Positions 1 to 10,819 of a DNA stretch of 52,320 nt are shown piece after piece. Where the stretch lies: NCBI RefSeq assembly GCF_008831285.2, contig NW_022205028.1:1-52320 (forward strand), in the 5' to 3' direction. Source of the DNA: Nymphaea colorata. Lineage: Eukaryota; Streptophyta; Magnoliopsida; Nymphaeales; Nymphaeaceae. The position numbers and the translations under genes were made by a program. The notes under the pieces were generated by a model. The model was given only the letters and a program-made list of their open reading frames with translations. It was not told where the DNA came from and searched no databases. Every line of letters starts with the position of its first letter. Position 1 is the stretch's first letter.

Positions 1-124
1 TACTGAATTAATTTATTAATGTATCCATTTTATTACATGATGATACATAGCATCATAAGTAGGATTCGGTTAATGGGCACCAAGATGGTTGATAGAGTGG
101 GAAAAAGTGACACTGGTGATTTGC

Positions 125-2501
125 TTAGGCAGTCTGGATGGGCTCGGCAATGAGGGAGTAGATACGGCCCATGGACTCATGCTCCAAGACACCAATGCAT
201 CTTCATAGTCGTACATGCACTGGGAGACCCTGCAATGTTGAGAGCCACGTTCATGAAGGAACGAGAGAAGGTGGTCTGTTGCTGCTGCTGCAGAGCAGAG
301 AGAAGCTCCCTGTTCAGCCTCCTCCATGCATCCCTTGGCAAGTTCCTTATGTGCTGCCGTGCTTGCTCCTCCTAACCTTGCCTCATTCATATAAATCTGG
401 ACCGATCTAGGCAGGTTCCCTCTCCCGAGTACAACCTTTGATCAAGTGTTCAACATATAAAGAGAAGATCATCAGCCAATCAAAACAGAAAAACAGAACA
501 AAACATTGTCAACTCGGAAGCTAATACTAGTTAACCAGCAGAAAATACACTAACAGCTGATTTTGACAAGTTGTTATCATCGATGACAAGTTGATGATGT
601 TGGACTCACACAACAGCTGCTGGATTGCTTGTTCCTCAATGTTTTGGGAGAGGAAGAAGTAGGCAGGGAGAAGAATAGGGCCGGTCATGGCTGCCCGGAT
701 GTTGCTCAGATATTCCTCTAGCCTTGGTGTCTGTCGGGCATGGTGCCACCTTGCTTCAACCAAGTAAGCTCTGCATACACCCATCCACCGCTCTCCTCAT
801 GTGTGAAGTGATATCACGGCCATGCCTCCTAAGAACAGCGTAGCTAATCTGGTTGGTTGTGTTGTAGACAGCCGCATAGAAGACCCTCAGTGACTGTGGC
901 AGCTGCTCTGCCGCCTGAAGATCCCACCTGCGTATATACAATATACAGCACCCTCATTGGCTCCTAACGATGTGAAGCAGAAACTAGAGACAGAGTTGCT
1001 CCCTTTAATTTACCAACCATAATCATCCTTTACCTCTCAACAACTTGCACAAAGGGTTCGAGCTCCTCAACAGACTGATGCTCGCCGAAGATGTCCTCAA
1101 CGGTGGCCATCAAGTAGGAGACCCTGGCGAGTTGCATCCTGTACTGTGAGAACTGTGGCTCATGCATCTTCCCCACCGCCATGAAGTAGCTCTCCACCAG
1201 CCTATCTCTGGGAGCAAATGTGATCGCCCAAGCCCAAGTCCCTCCACCACCTGCAAACACCCAAACAAAGGACTCATGGTTGATTATTAGTGGACCCAAT
1301 GATGCAAATCCAGCAACAATGTAACATACATGATATTCATTACTGATATACATATATACATAGAATGACATTAGTTGCTACATTATTATCAACTATTAAC
1401 CAAGTTATTTAGGCAAAAGTGCAAGAATGAATTGTTACCCGGATAACTCCCTGAGCTCTCTTTGGTGGATTGTCTGCACCATGTTGAAGTCCAGCCTAGT
1501 GAACTCATGCAGCACTTGGCTTCTGCGGTCCGTCCTCTCGAATGTCTCAATATACTCTCGGGCCTCGACCCTACAACCCTTCTGTGGAGCGGAACCTGCA
1601 GACCACGCTTTACCTGTCGAGACATCCTCTTGTCCATGCGGGTTGTCCTTGCTCTAAGATGCTCTGAAGAGAAGGCCGTAGCTTCTTCCAACACAGTTTC
1701 TCCTTCACAGGCTAGCTGTGATGCTTCATAGAGGCTCAGCAACCCTCTCACATCCTCACGAAGATTCTCAGAGAACGGCCAGACTGTTCCCTAAATCTAC
1801 TAAAGCACTCTACGAAATGTAAAAAGAAACTTTAATGGTTAGTGTCAATTAACACATTTGTAATAGACAGTCTAGATTAAAACTAATTATTGAGTCAATA
1901 TTTTGGAATTAACGCATGTGTATTTATATATATATGTATACCTGCAGAAACATTATAGCCATGTTGCCTCAGAATTCTGAACCGAAGTGAAGAAGAGTAG
2001 AGGTCCTCAAATCCTCTAGTGCTCATGGATATGGCATCTAGCGGTCTCTGATCTCACTCTCAAAGTGATAGGCTACACTTAAACGTTCGAGTGAATCGAC
2101 GAGCTCCAATAGAGCCACTTGCTCAGTTGTAGATGTTATAAGTTGTTGGACTTCTCTTCTCAATTCTTCAACTCTGGTCCTTTGTGTTTCGATCTGCTTT
2201 CATTTTCATGTCTTTGAATTAGGATCACATCATAATACCAAATAAACAAAATAATAGTCAGATCAGAGGTATGGAAAATTACTGATGTTGCGCTGGTAAT
2301 GGACTGGATGAAGTCATAGTTCCATGTACTTGGCTGGTATCTGGAAGGCCTCCTTTGAGCAGCAGACCTACCGCAGCCCTCAGCCCTTGGCTCACATCTC
2401 ACAAGGGTGGTGCTCCATGGCTTGAACCCAGCCTTGTTATTAGGAGCAAGCTTGGGGGAAGTAACGAAAGGAGTGGAAAGGGAGGGAAGATGAGCAGCCA
2501 T
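125..2501 (-). pseudogene. Terpene synthase (TPS-b-like, plastid monoterpene synthase) pseudogene
   Basis: Family role: ionisation and cyclisation of prenyl diphosphates in plastids. Seen: start ATG at 2501 opens a Ser/Pro/Lys-rich leader like a transit peptide, then the RR-x8-W motif RRPSRYQPSTW in exon 1 (2501-2283, GTAATT donor). Exon 2 is 2193-1942, exon 3 about 1797-1439, exon 4 1250-1034; exon 5 starts at 927, and the last exon ends IAEPIQTA-stop at 125. Family landmarks include LELVDSLERLSVAYHFE, EDVRGLLSLYEAS, LDFNMVQTIHQRELRELS, FAPRDRLVES and VRGL. At least seven frame changes are needed, near 2043, 1783, 1575, 1224, 792, 370 and 245. The Asp-rich DDxxD motif reads EDIFG (about 1095), and the second metal site (NSE/DTE) is absent. 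The canonical intron before WMGVCRAYLVEARW is missing. Non-functional; family assignment is secure, the TPS-b subclade probable. Confidence 0.9.
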
Positions 2502-2578
2502 TAGAACAGTGTGTATTTGTTGTTGAATGCTGAATGCTTTCACTGCCTCTCGGATGACTTAGCTCAGGATTGGTTTGC

Positions 2579-3370
2579 TAGTTTATATAGAGCTGCATCC
2601 GAGTGTGCATTGCGTGTCTATTATGGTTAGAGAATTTTAATTAGGTTCAATCTCTTAAAATATGGTGTTTGCGTAAGCTATAAATGTTTAATGCTTTTTT
2701 CTTTGTATACAAATAGAAAGTATTAAACTATGACACTTGCCCAAGCCATAATTATTTGGTACTTTTATTTTATAGAAAGAATGCATTCTTTCTTCAAGTT
2801 TTTCATATGCATTATAATCTGACACTTATTAGCTAAAGTTCGCCACTTAAAACCATTTTTATTTTTTACAAGTATTTGAGTAATTGCCCCTTCACCTTTA
2901 AGTGGTGCAACTTGCGTTTCAACAATATTATGAAATGTTTCTAGCTTATAAAGAGCAGCATCCAAGTGCATATTGCGTGTCTATAATGGTTAAGAATTTT
3001 AATAAAGTTCATCTCTAAAAATATGGTATTTGCGTAAGCTATAAATGTTTGATGCTTTTTTCTTTGTATATAAATAGAATGCATTAAACTATGACACTTG
3101 CCTAAGCCATATTATTTGGTACTTTATTTTATTTGCATATAGAAGAATGCATTCTTGCTTCACGTTTTTAATATGCATTATAATCCGACACTTATTAGCT
3201 ATTGTTCACAACTTAAAACAATTTTTGTCAAAGTCCATGTTTATTTTTTACACGTATTTGACTAATTGCACCCCTTCACTTTAAGTGGTGCAACTTGTCG
3301 TTTCAACAAATTATGAACATGGTTTGCTAGCTTATAGGGACCCGCAATGGAGTGCACATTGTTTCAATGA
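2579..3370. repeat. Tandem repeat, ~365-385 bp unit, just upstream of the terpene synthase remnant
   Basis: Two full copies and the start of a third. Anchor GCTGCATCC/GCAGCATCC occurs at 2592 and 2955 (363 bp apart); anchor CTAGCTTATA occurs at 2941 and 3327 (386 bp apart). Shared blocks include a tract around TTTGCGTAAGCTATAAATG and one around TTATAATC(T/C)GACACTTATTAGCTA. Copies differ by scattered substitutions and small indels, so the duplication is not recent. The first copy begins within about 80 bp of the terpene synthase start and would contain its promoter. Confidence 0.85.
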
Positions 3371-3577
3371 AAATTTTAATGGGTTGGTGTTGGCAGCCGG
3401 CCCAACAAAGCCAGCATGTGTTTTGGCCATTGTTCGAGAGAAACATGTAAGGGAAAAGAGGAAAAAGAAAAGAATGATGAAAACATGTGGCAGACCCAAC
3501 TATGTCACTACTTGTCATAGAAGCTGCCAAAGGAAAAAGAAAGGAAGGAAGGACAAAGCTACCCCTTCAACCACAAT

Positions 3578-3960
3578 TAGGGATGTCAATGGATCATAGT
3601 CAAATTGAATTTACCTTCAGCATATCTAAATCCAAATCTGGAATCCTATTTCACAAACTGAATTTGATTTCAATATAATTTTCATATTCATATCTAAATA
3701 TGAATTTTGAACTGAATTTGACCTATTTTCAAAATGTAAGAACATTAGATATAGGATATTTGCTTAATAACAAATCTCATTCAAATCCACATCCAAATCC
3801 AACCGATGTTTATGTATATCCAAAATCTGATTGGAAGCCGATTATTACTGCTGAATTCAATCCTATTTTTTAATAGGATATGTTTTTCTTTTTCATATCT
3901 GATTTCTTCGAAACAGATCGATTAGATTTTCTATCCAAAGCAGATATATAGGCATCCCTA
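3578..3960. mobile_element. hAT-like MITE, TAGGGATG ends
   Basis: The element starts TAGGGATGTCAATGGATC at 3578 and ends with the inverted form (GGCATCCCTA) at 3960. The inside is rich in short A/T-rich words of the ATCCAAATCC and GAATTTGA type, a composition common to this plant MITE class. A related element lies at 15082-15531 and a very short one at 14726-14773. No convincing 8 bp target-site duplication is left at this copy. Confidence 0.6.
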
Positions 3961-6744
3961 TGCGCAACTATGGATGCCAGTGGTTTGGATTCAGGGAGGA
4001 CTTGGGATTCAGATGTAGGCTCTACTTTTTAAAACTAAATTTGGATCCAAGAAGCATGTGATCCCAAATATAGACATAATCGGTTGGATCTCCGTAACAC
4101 AAAGTGGACTCGGGCCTGAATATGGCATAAAACATAAAGGAAACGTATTTGATTAGTAATGGCACAATGCTTTTTTACTAGCTACAGTTCAAAATCAGGT
4201 CCATAATCAGATTGTCCAACCTTGAAAATGGTGGGGCAATTTTTTTTTTGTAAATTTTAATTATAAAAATATACTGAATTTTTCTTCTTTTTTTTTTCAC
4301 TTTTCGTTCTCAAAGAGCAACCCTCAGTCACGGGGACCAAAGGCTTTGAAAAACAAAATTATAGAGAGAGGTGTACTGGAGGCAGGGGGGCCTGGAAGGG
4401 GCTGTATTTCTTCTTGGATTTAAAAAAAATAAAAAAAGTTATTTTTAAATTTCAAATATTTTAGTTTATCCTGTATAAAATAAAATAAAGTAAATATATT
4501 TCTGGTTCTGTAAAAATTTAGAAACTATAGTTTGGTTCCTACAACAAAAAATTCCTAGCTTCATCTTTGAGATCTCTCTGCAACCCTCTACGTAAGGGTT
4601 AAAAAGAACTTTATGCCCTTTGTTCTATAGTTTTCACCAATTTAAAAAAAAAAGAGCTTTGAAGTCTTTCCTTTTAGCCGAACAGAATAGAAACAAAGAC
4701 GCTACAAGAATTATCACTTAATTGTGTCAAAGAAAACAAGCAGCTCATGCTGTAAAAGTCGTCACCTTCTTTTATAATGTGGTCGTGAAAAAACTCATGG
4801 CCTTTCGTTACACAGCAGAAAGTTTCCGTTAAATTGTTACCTATGTGTGCATACTTTGTGGTGTGTCATATAAGGTTCCCAGTTGGCAGCTTGCTTTTTA
4901 ATTATAACTATAGAATATTTGATCCACAAATCAGATTTCAAGAATCTTTTAAAATTTTATAGATTTCAACACTGGAGCATATCCGTATGTCACTGGACGT
5001 GTAAAATATTTATATGTATCTTGGAAGTTTCCCTAGAAATTGAGAATAATTATTAAAAGGGGAATGAACCTGAAAATATGTAATCAATAATGTTTGGTCT
5101 ATAGTAAATAAAATCATTCTCTTATCATTGTCTTTGTGACTGCTGGATGCTTTGGTCAATTTTGTATAGGTTATTACAAACGGACATCAAATGCAATTTA
5201 GCTACTCTACCTTGTGAAATCAAGTTTAAATTTAGTACTCAGGTTTTGTTGAAAAAGAAGAAATACTCTAGCTATAGGCCACATATTAGACAAATAAGAG
5301 ACCATAAGGATCACTGATCTCTCAACAATTTGATTTTGTTCTCATTCTGAGACATTCAATAATACCCACCATGTATCTTATATTCTCACTATAGCGATAA
5401 TTTCCCTTATAACACTATGACATATTTTTTAAATTTTGGTATTTATTTTTTTAATGCTTTAAAGCAAGAAAAATGATTAATGCTGAGACACCATTAAAAA
5501 TTTAAAACAAATAATTTCTTAAAAGAAATGAATGACTGTCTTGAAAAAAAAAGAGGGGCCACTATCGATAGACATTAGGGAGTCAAAATCTGAAATTTTA
5601 CACACTTATCAAGAAAGCATCCAAAGTGAAGCTTTTCTCTCTTCTTTTTCTCTAACTTCTACAAAATGAAATTAAAAAAAGAAAGCCCAGTTGAAAGTAA
5701 ATAGGTCAAAAGACTAGTAACAAAACCTAACCCTGAGAACGTAATTGGTCTGGGCCAACTTTGCGTGGCTAGTGCCACTTGATCATGCCCTGTTGCTATT
5801 GTTAGAGAGACCTTTAACATCCCATTCGGAGCTCATAGTTCTGTCAAACAGAGTTTGTTGGAATAAAACAGCAAAACTGGATTAGTATGAGTCCTGGACA
5901 TCATCAGCTTTGTCTCTTCATAATAGGGATGGCCAGCCTTAAGTTTGGCAAGGTCGATGGCATTCCCTCGTGGCACGAACAAGTTGTATATGGTCAGATC
6001 ACGCAACTTGGATGGGATAAATAAAATTTTGGATTTGGAAAAAAAAAATCATGCTTCCAAATTTTTACATAATACAATGAGAGATCCGACAAATGTGAGA
6101 AAGAGGAAGTGTAGGTGATGTAGAAGTTTGTGGATTGGGAATTTTCCGGATTTATTTAACACCAATCATGGACCATGTCAGCCTGCAGAGCACTACCTTC
6201 GTCTTCCTTCTCTTTCCATTTTCATAGAGTGAACAACAAGCCGATTTATTTCCATTTTTAAACATTTCTCTCACTTCTTTTTTTTTTCTCGATGCCAACC
6301 TTGTTCGCAACTCACTTTTCCATTTTCCCCATATTATTATGAATGAAAAAGCTGGTGATATGTGGAAAATATTATCTTGGTAGGCACCATGTTTCCAAAT
6401 CAACAGAAAACTAAAGTTACATATGCATGATAAGCGGCTTTGTTTGTTTGAAAAATTACTAATGTAGATTTGATTTTCATAGCCCATGTGAAAATTATTG
6501 ATTGATAACTAGACAGCCGAGAGTTTTTATAACTAGGCTTTTTTCTATTGAATTATTGACTGTTGATCACAATTTAATCAAGATTAGTGAATATTTGTGC
6601 CGTCGCCTTAAATTCCAAATTCTGGATGTATGAACACAAGTATGGCCCATTACTAGGAAGCCAATCCTGGTGATACATCAATGTACCAAAGACACCCATG
6701 ATAGTGAGTATCATTTGCCAAATAATCTTATTGTAAGGATCTAG
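3961..6744. other. AT-rich intergenic DNA with a transposon remnant
   Basis: No gene is supported. Around 4225-4575 there is a decayed element: GGGGCA near 4232, a GGCAGGGGGGCCTGGAAGGGG core near 4381, long A/T runs, then TTTGGTTCCTACAA and a CCTAGCTTCATCTTTGAGATCTC end. The same arrangement is seen at 6745-6955. The rest is AT-rich with no long open frame that looks coding, including the 111-codon minus-strand frame near 6152-6487, which has no family resemblance I recognise. Confidence 0.5.
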
Positions 6745-6955
6745 GTGGGACAGAAGGAGGGGGAGCTGGCAGGAGCCATGCCCCTCCCCCTCATGTTTTG
6801 GAAAAAAAAATGATACTTACATTTAAGAAATTTTTAAATTGGCCTATATAAAAATTTTGAAAAATATTGTTTGGCCCTTGTATAATTTTTGCAAATACTG
6901 TTCAGCCTTCCTAAAAAAATTGCTGGCTTCACCCTCAGATCTCGCGGTCTACTGT
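6745..6955. mobile_element. Decayed non-autonomous DNA transposon remnant
   Basis: A GGGGGAGCTGGCAGGAGCC core is followed by CCCCTCCCCCTC, A/T runs, TTTGGCCCTTGTATAATTTTT, and an end reading GCTGGCTTCACCCTCAGATCTC. This matches the layout of the remnant at 4225-4575 and resembles the widespread CAGTGGCGGAGC-type plant elements, of which clearer copies occur at 14415 and 16246. Ends and target duplications are not identifiable, so limits are approximate. Confidence 0.4.
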
Positions 6956-8430
6956 TCTTTATTTCATATCCATTTCATCTCAAGTTAATGAAATTATGAG
7001 TAACTCATGTCAGAACATCATCACAATCAATAAGAGAAGAAGAACTAATAAGAAACTAGACTGACATAGAATATATATCTCTAGCAAGAAATTCTTGCTT
7101 GTGGGTAAGAACTGCCTCCACTGTAGCTTGCATGTGACTGTGTAATTTCATAAGATCATCTTGCTTGAGAGAGGAGAGAGAGGGTCCCCTTGTCATCGAC
7201 CTCTATGGCTACAAAAAGTGGTTCCCTCCTTCTTAAAGGCAACAACAAACAAGCAGTAGAAACACAAGTCATATTTTTCCTCACCCAATCCTCACAAAAT
7301 CCCAAATAAGAAAGCCTAAAGTGCAAAAAGACAGTCTCACTTTGTCATAATCTTTTGAAACATCTAATTTGAGAAGAAAAAATTGTTCTATATGCCCTCA
7401 TCCAAGCTGTTGACCACTTCAAGAGCAAGATGCATGGATGGTGAACAAATCTACTGGGGAGATCAGAAGTACAACTAGTTTATAGATCACATTGCATAAT
7501 GATATAAGTCAAGACTTTTGTATCCATAATGATATAGAATTAAGAACGAATATCATATGTGTTCCATTACAAGCTTGTTTTGAGAAGAAATTTCTCACCA
7601 CCAGAGCCATATTGTTAGCATCGAAAATTTCTTTTGGTTCACCAGTGAGAATTTGTTTTGCAGACTAGAAAAGGGTCCACCAGCCATTGGTATGAGGCTT
7701 AGTTTTTCTGTGGCATTCTTCATTCTTGGTGCATTTCCTCAACTTAAATGCAATATGGTGGATGGTAAAGATGTTAAAGTGTTTTAGAAATTTAAAATTT
7801 TATAAGCAAAAAAAGATGTAAGAGTCAATCCTTAAAATAAGAAAATTGTTCATTAGGCATTGGAAAAGAAAGTCGATAATTTTTGTTTGATAAAATGGTC
7901 AGAGATATGTTTTAGAAGAAATAATCTTAGCTAATGAATCATTTGATTTGTAATAATCATTTAAAGTAAAAAAATTATGTCAATTTTTGAAGGAAGAGTT
8001 TTGATAAAATTTTATAAAAATGCTTTAATGAAATGATCATTTGTAAAGTAAAGAAAGTTAATAGATATCTTTTGAAACACAAGTTAATCTCAAATTTTAG
8101 CCTAATTCTATTCCCATATTATTAAGGCTCGATGATGTTTTGCTTAGGTTTCCTAAAGGAGTGGTTGTGGGTATCCGTGAATCTTATGAATGCATGGTGA
8201 ATATAAAAGTTAAATGAAAAGAGAAAGAATTCTCTATGCTTGAAAGAAAATTAGATAAGTCATTCATACCACAACATGCATATTAAAAAAAAAAAGGTTT
8301 TCAAAAAATGAGTTGTATGCCATCCAAGTGTAGTCCCAATGATAAGGATCATGGGTATTGCACCTTAATATTGGCCTTGGTGAAGTCGAATGATTTTGGG
8401 CCAAGCAAAATGGGAGCTTTTTTTGTTTAA
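6956..8430. other. Intergenic DNA without a recognisable gene
   Basis: AT-rich sequence with stops in all frames. I see no splice-linked open stretches, no RNA gene and no clear transposon ends. Confidence 0.5.
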
Positions 8431-8436
8431 TATATA

Positions 8437-9128
8437 AATAGAGAGAGAGAGAGAGAGAAATTAGAAGAGAGAGTAACAGGGAGAGAAGTCTAAAAGGATG
8501 GGAGAAAAGGTGGGTGGGGGAGGAGACAAGAACCAGTCCAGTTGACCTCATAATGGCACCCCTAATCTCAAAATCAACATTGTTCCTCAATACCATTAGG
8601 TAGCACCCTCCAAGAATCAAACTGAAGACATGGCTGTAACACGCTGCCTAACCCAACCATTGTTCTACCCATCATTTGTTTAAAAGGGGTGGAGAGAGAG
8701 AGAAAGAGGGGGGGTTTAAAAAAGGAAAAAGAAAAAAGGGATTAAAAGAGAGGTAAAAGAAAGAGAGAGAAAGAAAGATTTTTAAAAAGGGAGAGAGAGA
8801 ATTGATGGCATAGAGAAAAAGGAGAAATTTTAGAGAGAGAGATCTAAAAAGAGAGAGAAATCACAGAGAGAGAGGGAGAAAAATAGTAGAGAGAAATAGT
8901 GAAATCCAAGAGAGAAAGATTAAAAAAAGAAAAAAGAGAGATTAAAAGAGAGGTAAAATAAAGAGAGAGAAAGAAAGAGATTTTAAAAAAGGAGAGCGAG
9001 AACTGAAGAGAGAGAGAGAGAGAAAAGAGAAATTTTAGAGAGAGAGAGATCTAAAAAGGGAGAGAAATCAGAGAGAGAGAGAAAGAGAAATAGGAGAGAG
9101 AAATAGAGAGATTAAAAGAGAGATTTTG
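8437..9128. repeat. Purine (GA) low-complexity block with ~200 bp tandem period
   Basis: After a short GA run at 8437-8475, 8690-9128 is almost pure A and G on this strand. It is not a simple microsatellite: the phrase ATTAAAAGAGAGGTAAAA occurs at 8741 and 8941, and ATTAAAAGAGAG again at 9111, with shared intermediates such as GAAATTTTAGAGAGAGAGA and GATCTAAAAAG. That gives units of about 200 and 170 bp. Confidence 0.8.
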
Positions 9129-10819
9129 CGTTTTTTAATTCTCTTTCCTGGATGGAAACTATGATTAACGAGTTTGGAAAATAATTTAAATATTATAACA
9201 ACTTCATTACATTTGTTGTAGGTCAGAGAGAAACTTAAGCTCATAAAGAAAAGGTCTAAGCAAAGTCTCCAAAGCCTTTAATTTCAAGAGTTTGAAATGC
9301 TTTTGAAACTATAAAAAAAATCTTTGTATGCATGTGTAAATAGTAAAAAAGACATCCTATATAATCTTGGCAGTTACGCCCCTCCCATCATTAGGTAAAA
9401 GATGAAGACTACATAATGAGGAAGAATCGTCTACTCTAGAAGAAGTAGATGAAGGAAGCTCCTCCCCTGATCCTCCTGTACTCAAATCCCGTCGAAGGAG
9501 CATTTCTGAAGGAAAATCACTCCTTTGGGATTGCTAATATAATGACAAATAAATGGTTTATCAAGAGAAGAAGGATTCAAAGGTGGCTAAAGTAGTGGTC
9601 TAAAACTAACAGTAAGGTATGTATTAATCTTGAACCTGACAAGATAAAAGGTATCGATCTTGACTCTTACTTCCTCCCTTGATAATGAATGAGCATGTAA
9701 GTTTTTGTTGGCCACACTGCAATAAAAGTCTTACAATAAAACAGAAGTTTATGGATTTTGGATGAACGACAAAGCTATGTGATAGCTTCAATAGGATTTT
9801 TGGCGGAGCTTTCTTGATGTGGTTCAGTACCAAAGTGGTATGGTGTGTGTGTGTGTGTATTAATGACATTAGGGATGGGGTACAAAGCTTCAGACTTACG
9901 ATCTCAACTGTTAACTACTAAAATACTCAAGATAATATCTAAAAGGTTAGATTGTTAAAGAAAAAAATGTTTTGAACATTGCGTTTCAATGTATATAATT
10001 GTCCACTTGGTTCAACCATCATCTCTGGTCTCTTTCTCTCTCTCTCTCCCTCTCTCATATTACTTTATGCGAATCTTAACATTATGGGAAAGGTTAAGAT
10101 ATGGCTGTTGGATTCAATATGTATTTTTGCAACCGAGTCCAATATGAACTTTATGCTAAATAAATTTGGATTGCAGATCATATATGTAAATTATTTTTAC
10201 ATAATAAAATCAATGAAATAAAAGATTAACAAGAAATCTGGCAAGTCCAAAGGGGGAACTCTAGGGAATGTAGAAGGCTTGGCCTTGGGGATTTTTCTAC
10301 CAGATTTATTTAGGAGCGAGTAAATTAATTGAATTTCTTGTTTAACACAACCTATAAAAAATGTGCCGATGAGTATTTTTCTCATGTATTCTAGTATTAT
10401 AACAGATCATGCCACGATTGATGGGAATTAAAGTTAAAGTGAATGAAGAAAATATAATGAATTGGAGAGAGAAAAGAAGCAGCAATATGAACGTAGCTAG
10501 TCTGGAAGAGAAGAAGAATACAGTGTAAGGAATTGACAAAACAGCGTGAAAGGACTGAAGCCAATGAGTAATAACTGACAGAATTGAGGGCAGAATTTCT
10601 TGAGCCGTGAAGGGCCGAATTTCTTCCGTAACTTGATTACTTCAGCGCTCTACCACTTGCAAGAGGATAATGTGGAGGTGGCGGTGATCAAACGGACCCA
10701 CCTGCTCAATTTGAATTTTATGTGCAGTTTTTTGCCTATTTTCTTCGCATCCTTGTGAAAATTGCTTATCATCCTCTGCCCTTCAATCTACCGAGAAACT
10801 GGGACTGGGGTTGCTGGAG
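9129..10819. other. Intergenic DNA upstream of the resistance pseudogene
   Basis: No gene identified. A stretch at about 9416-9535 on plus reads openly for some 39 codons (rich in Glu, Ser and Pro, ending at TAA), compatible with a piece of a decayed retroelement or gene, but I do not recognise it. Short microsatellites: (GT)n near 9843-9859 and (CT)n near 10027-10057. The region 10540-10819 would be the promoter and 5' leader of the CNL gene; no specific element can be assigned. Confidence 0.45.
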
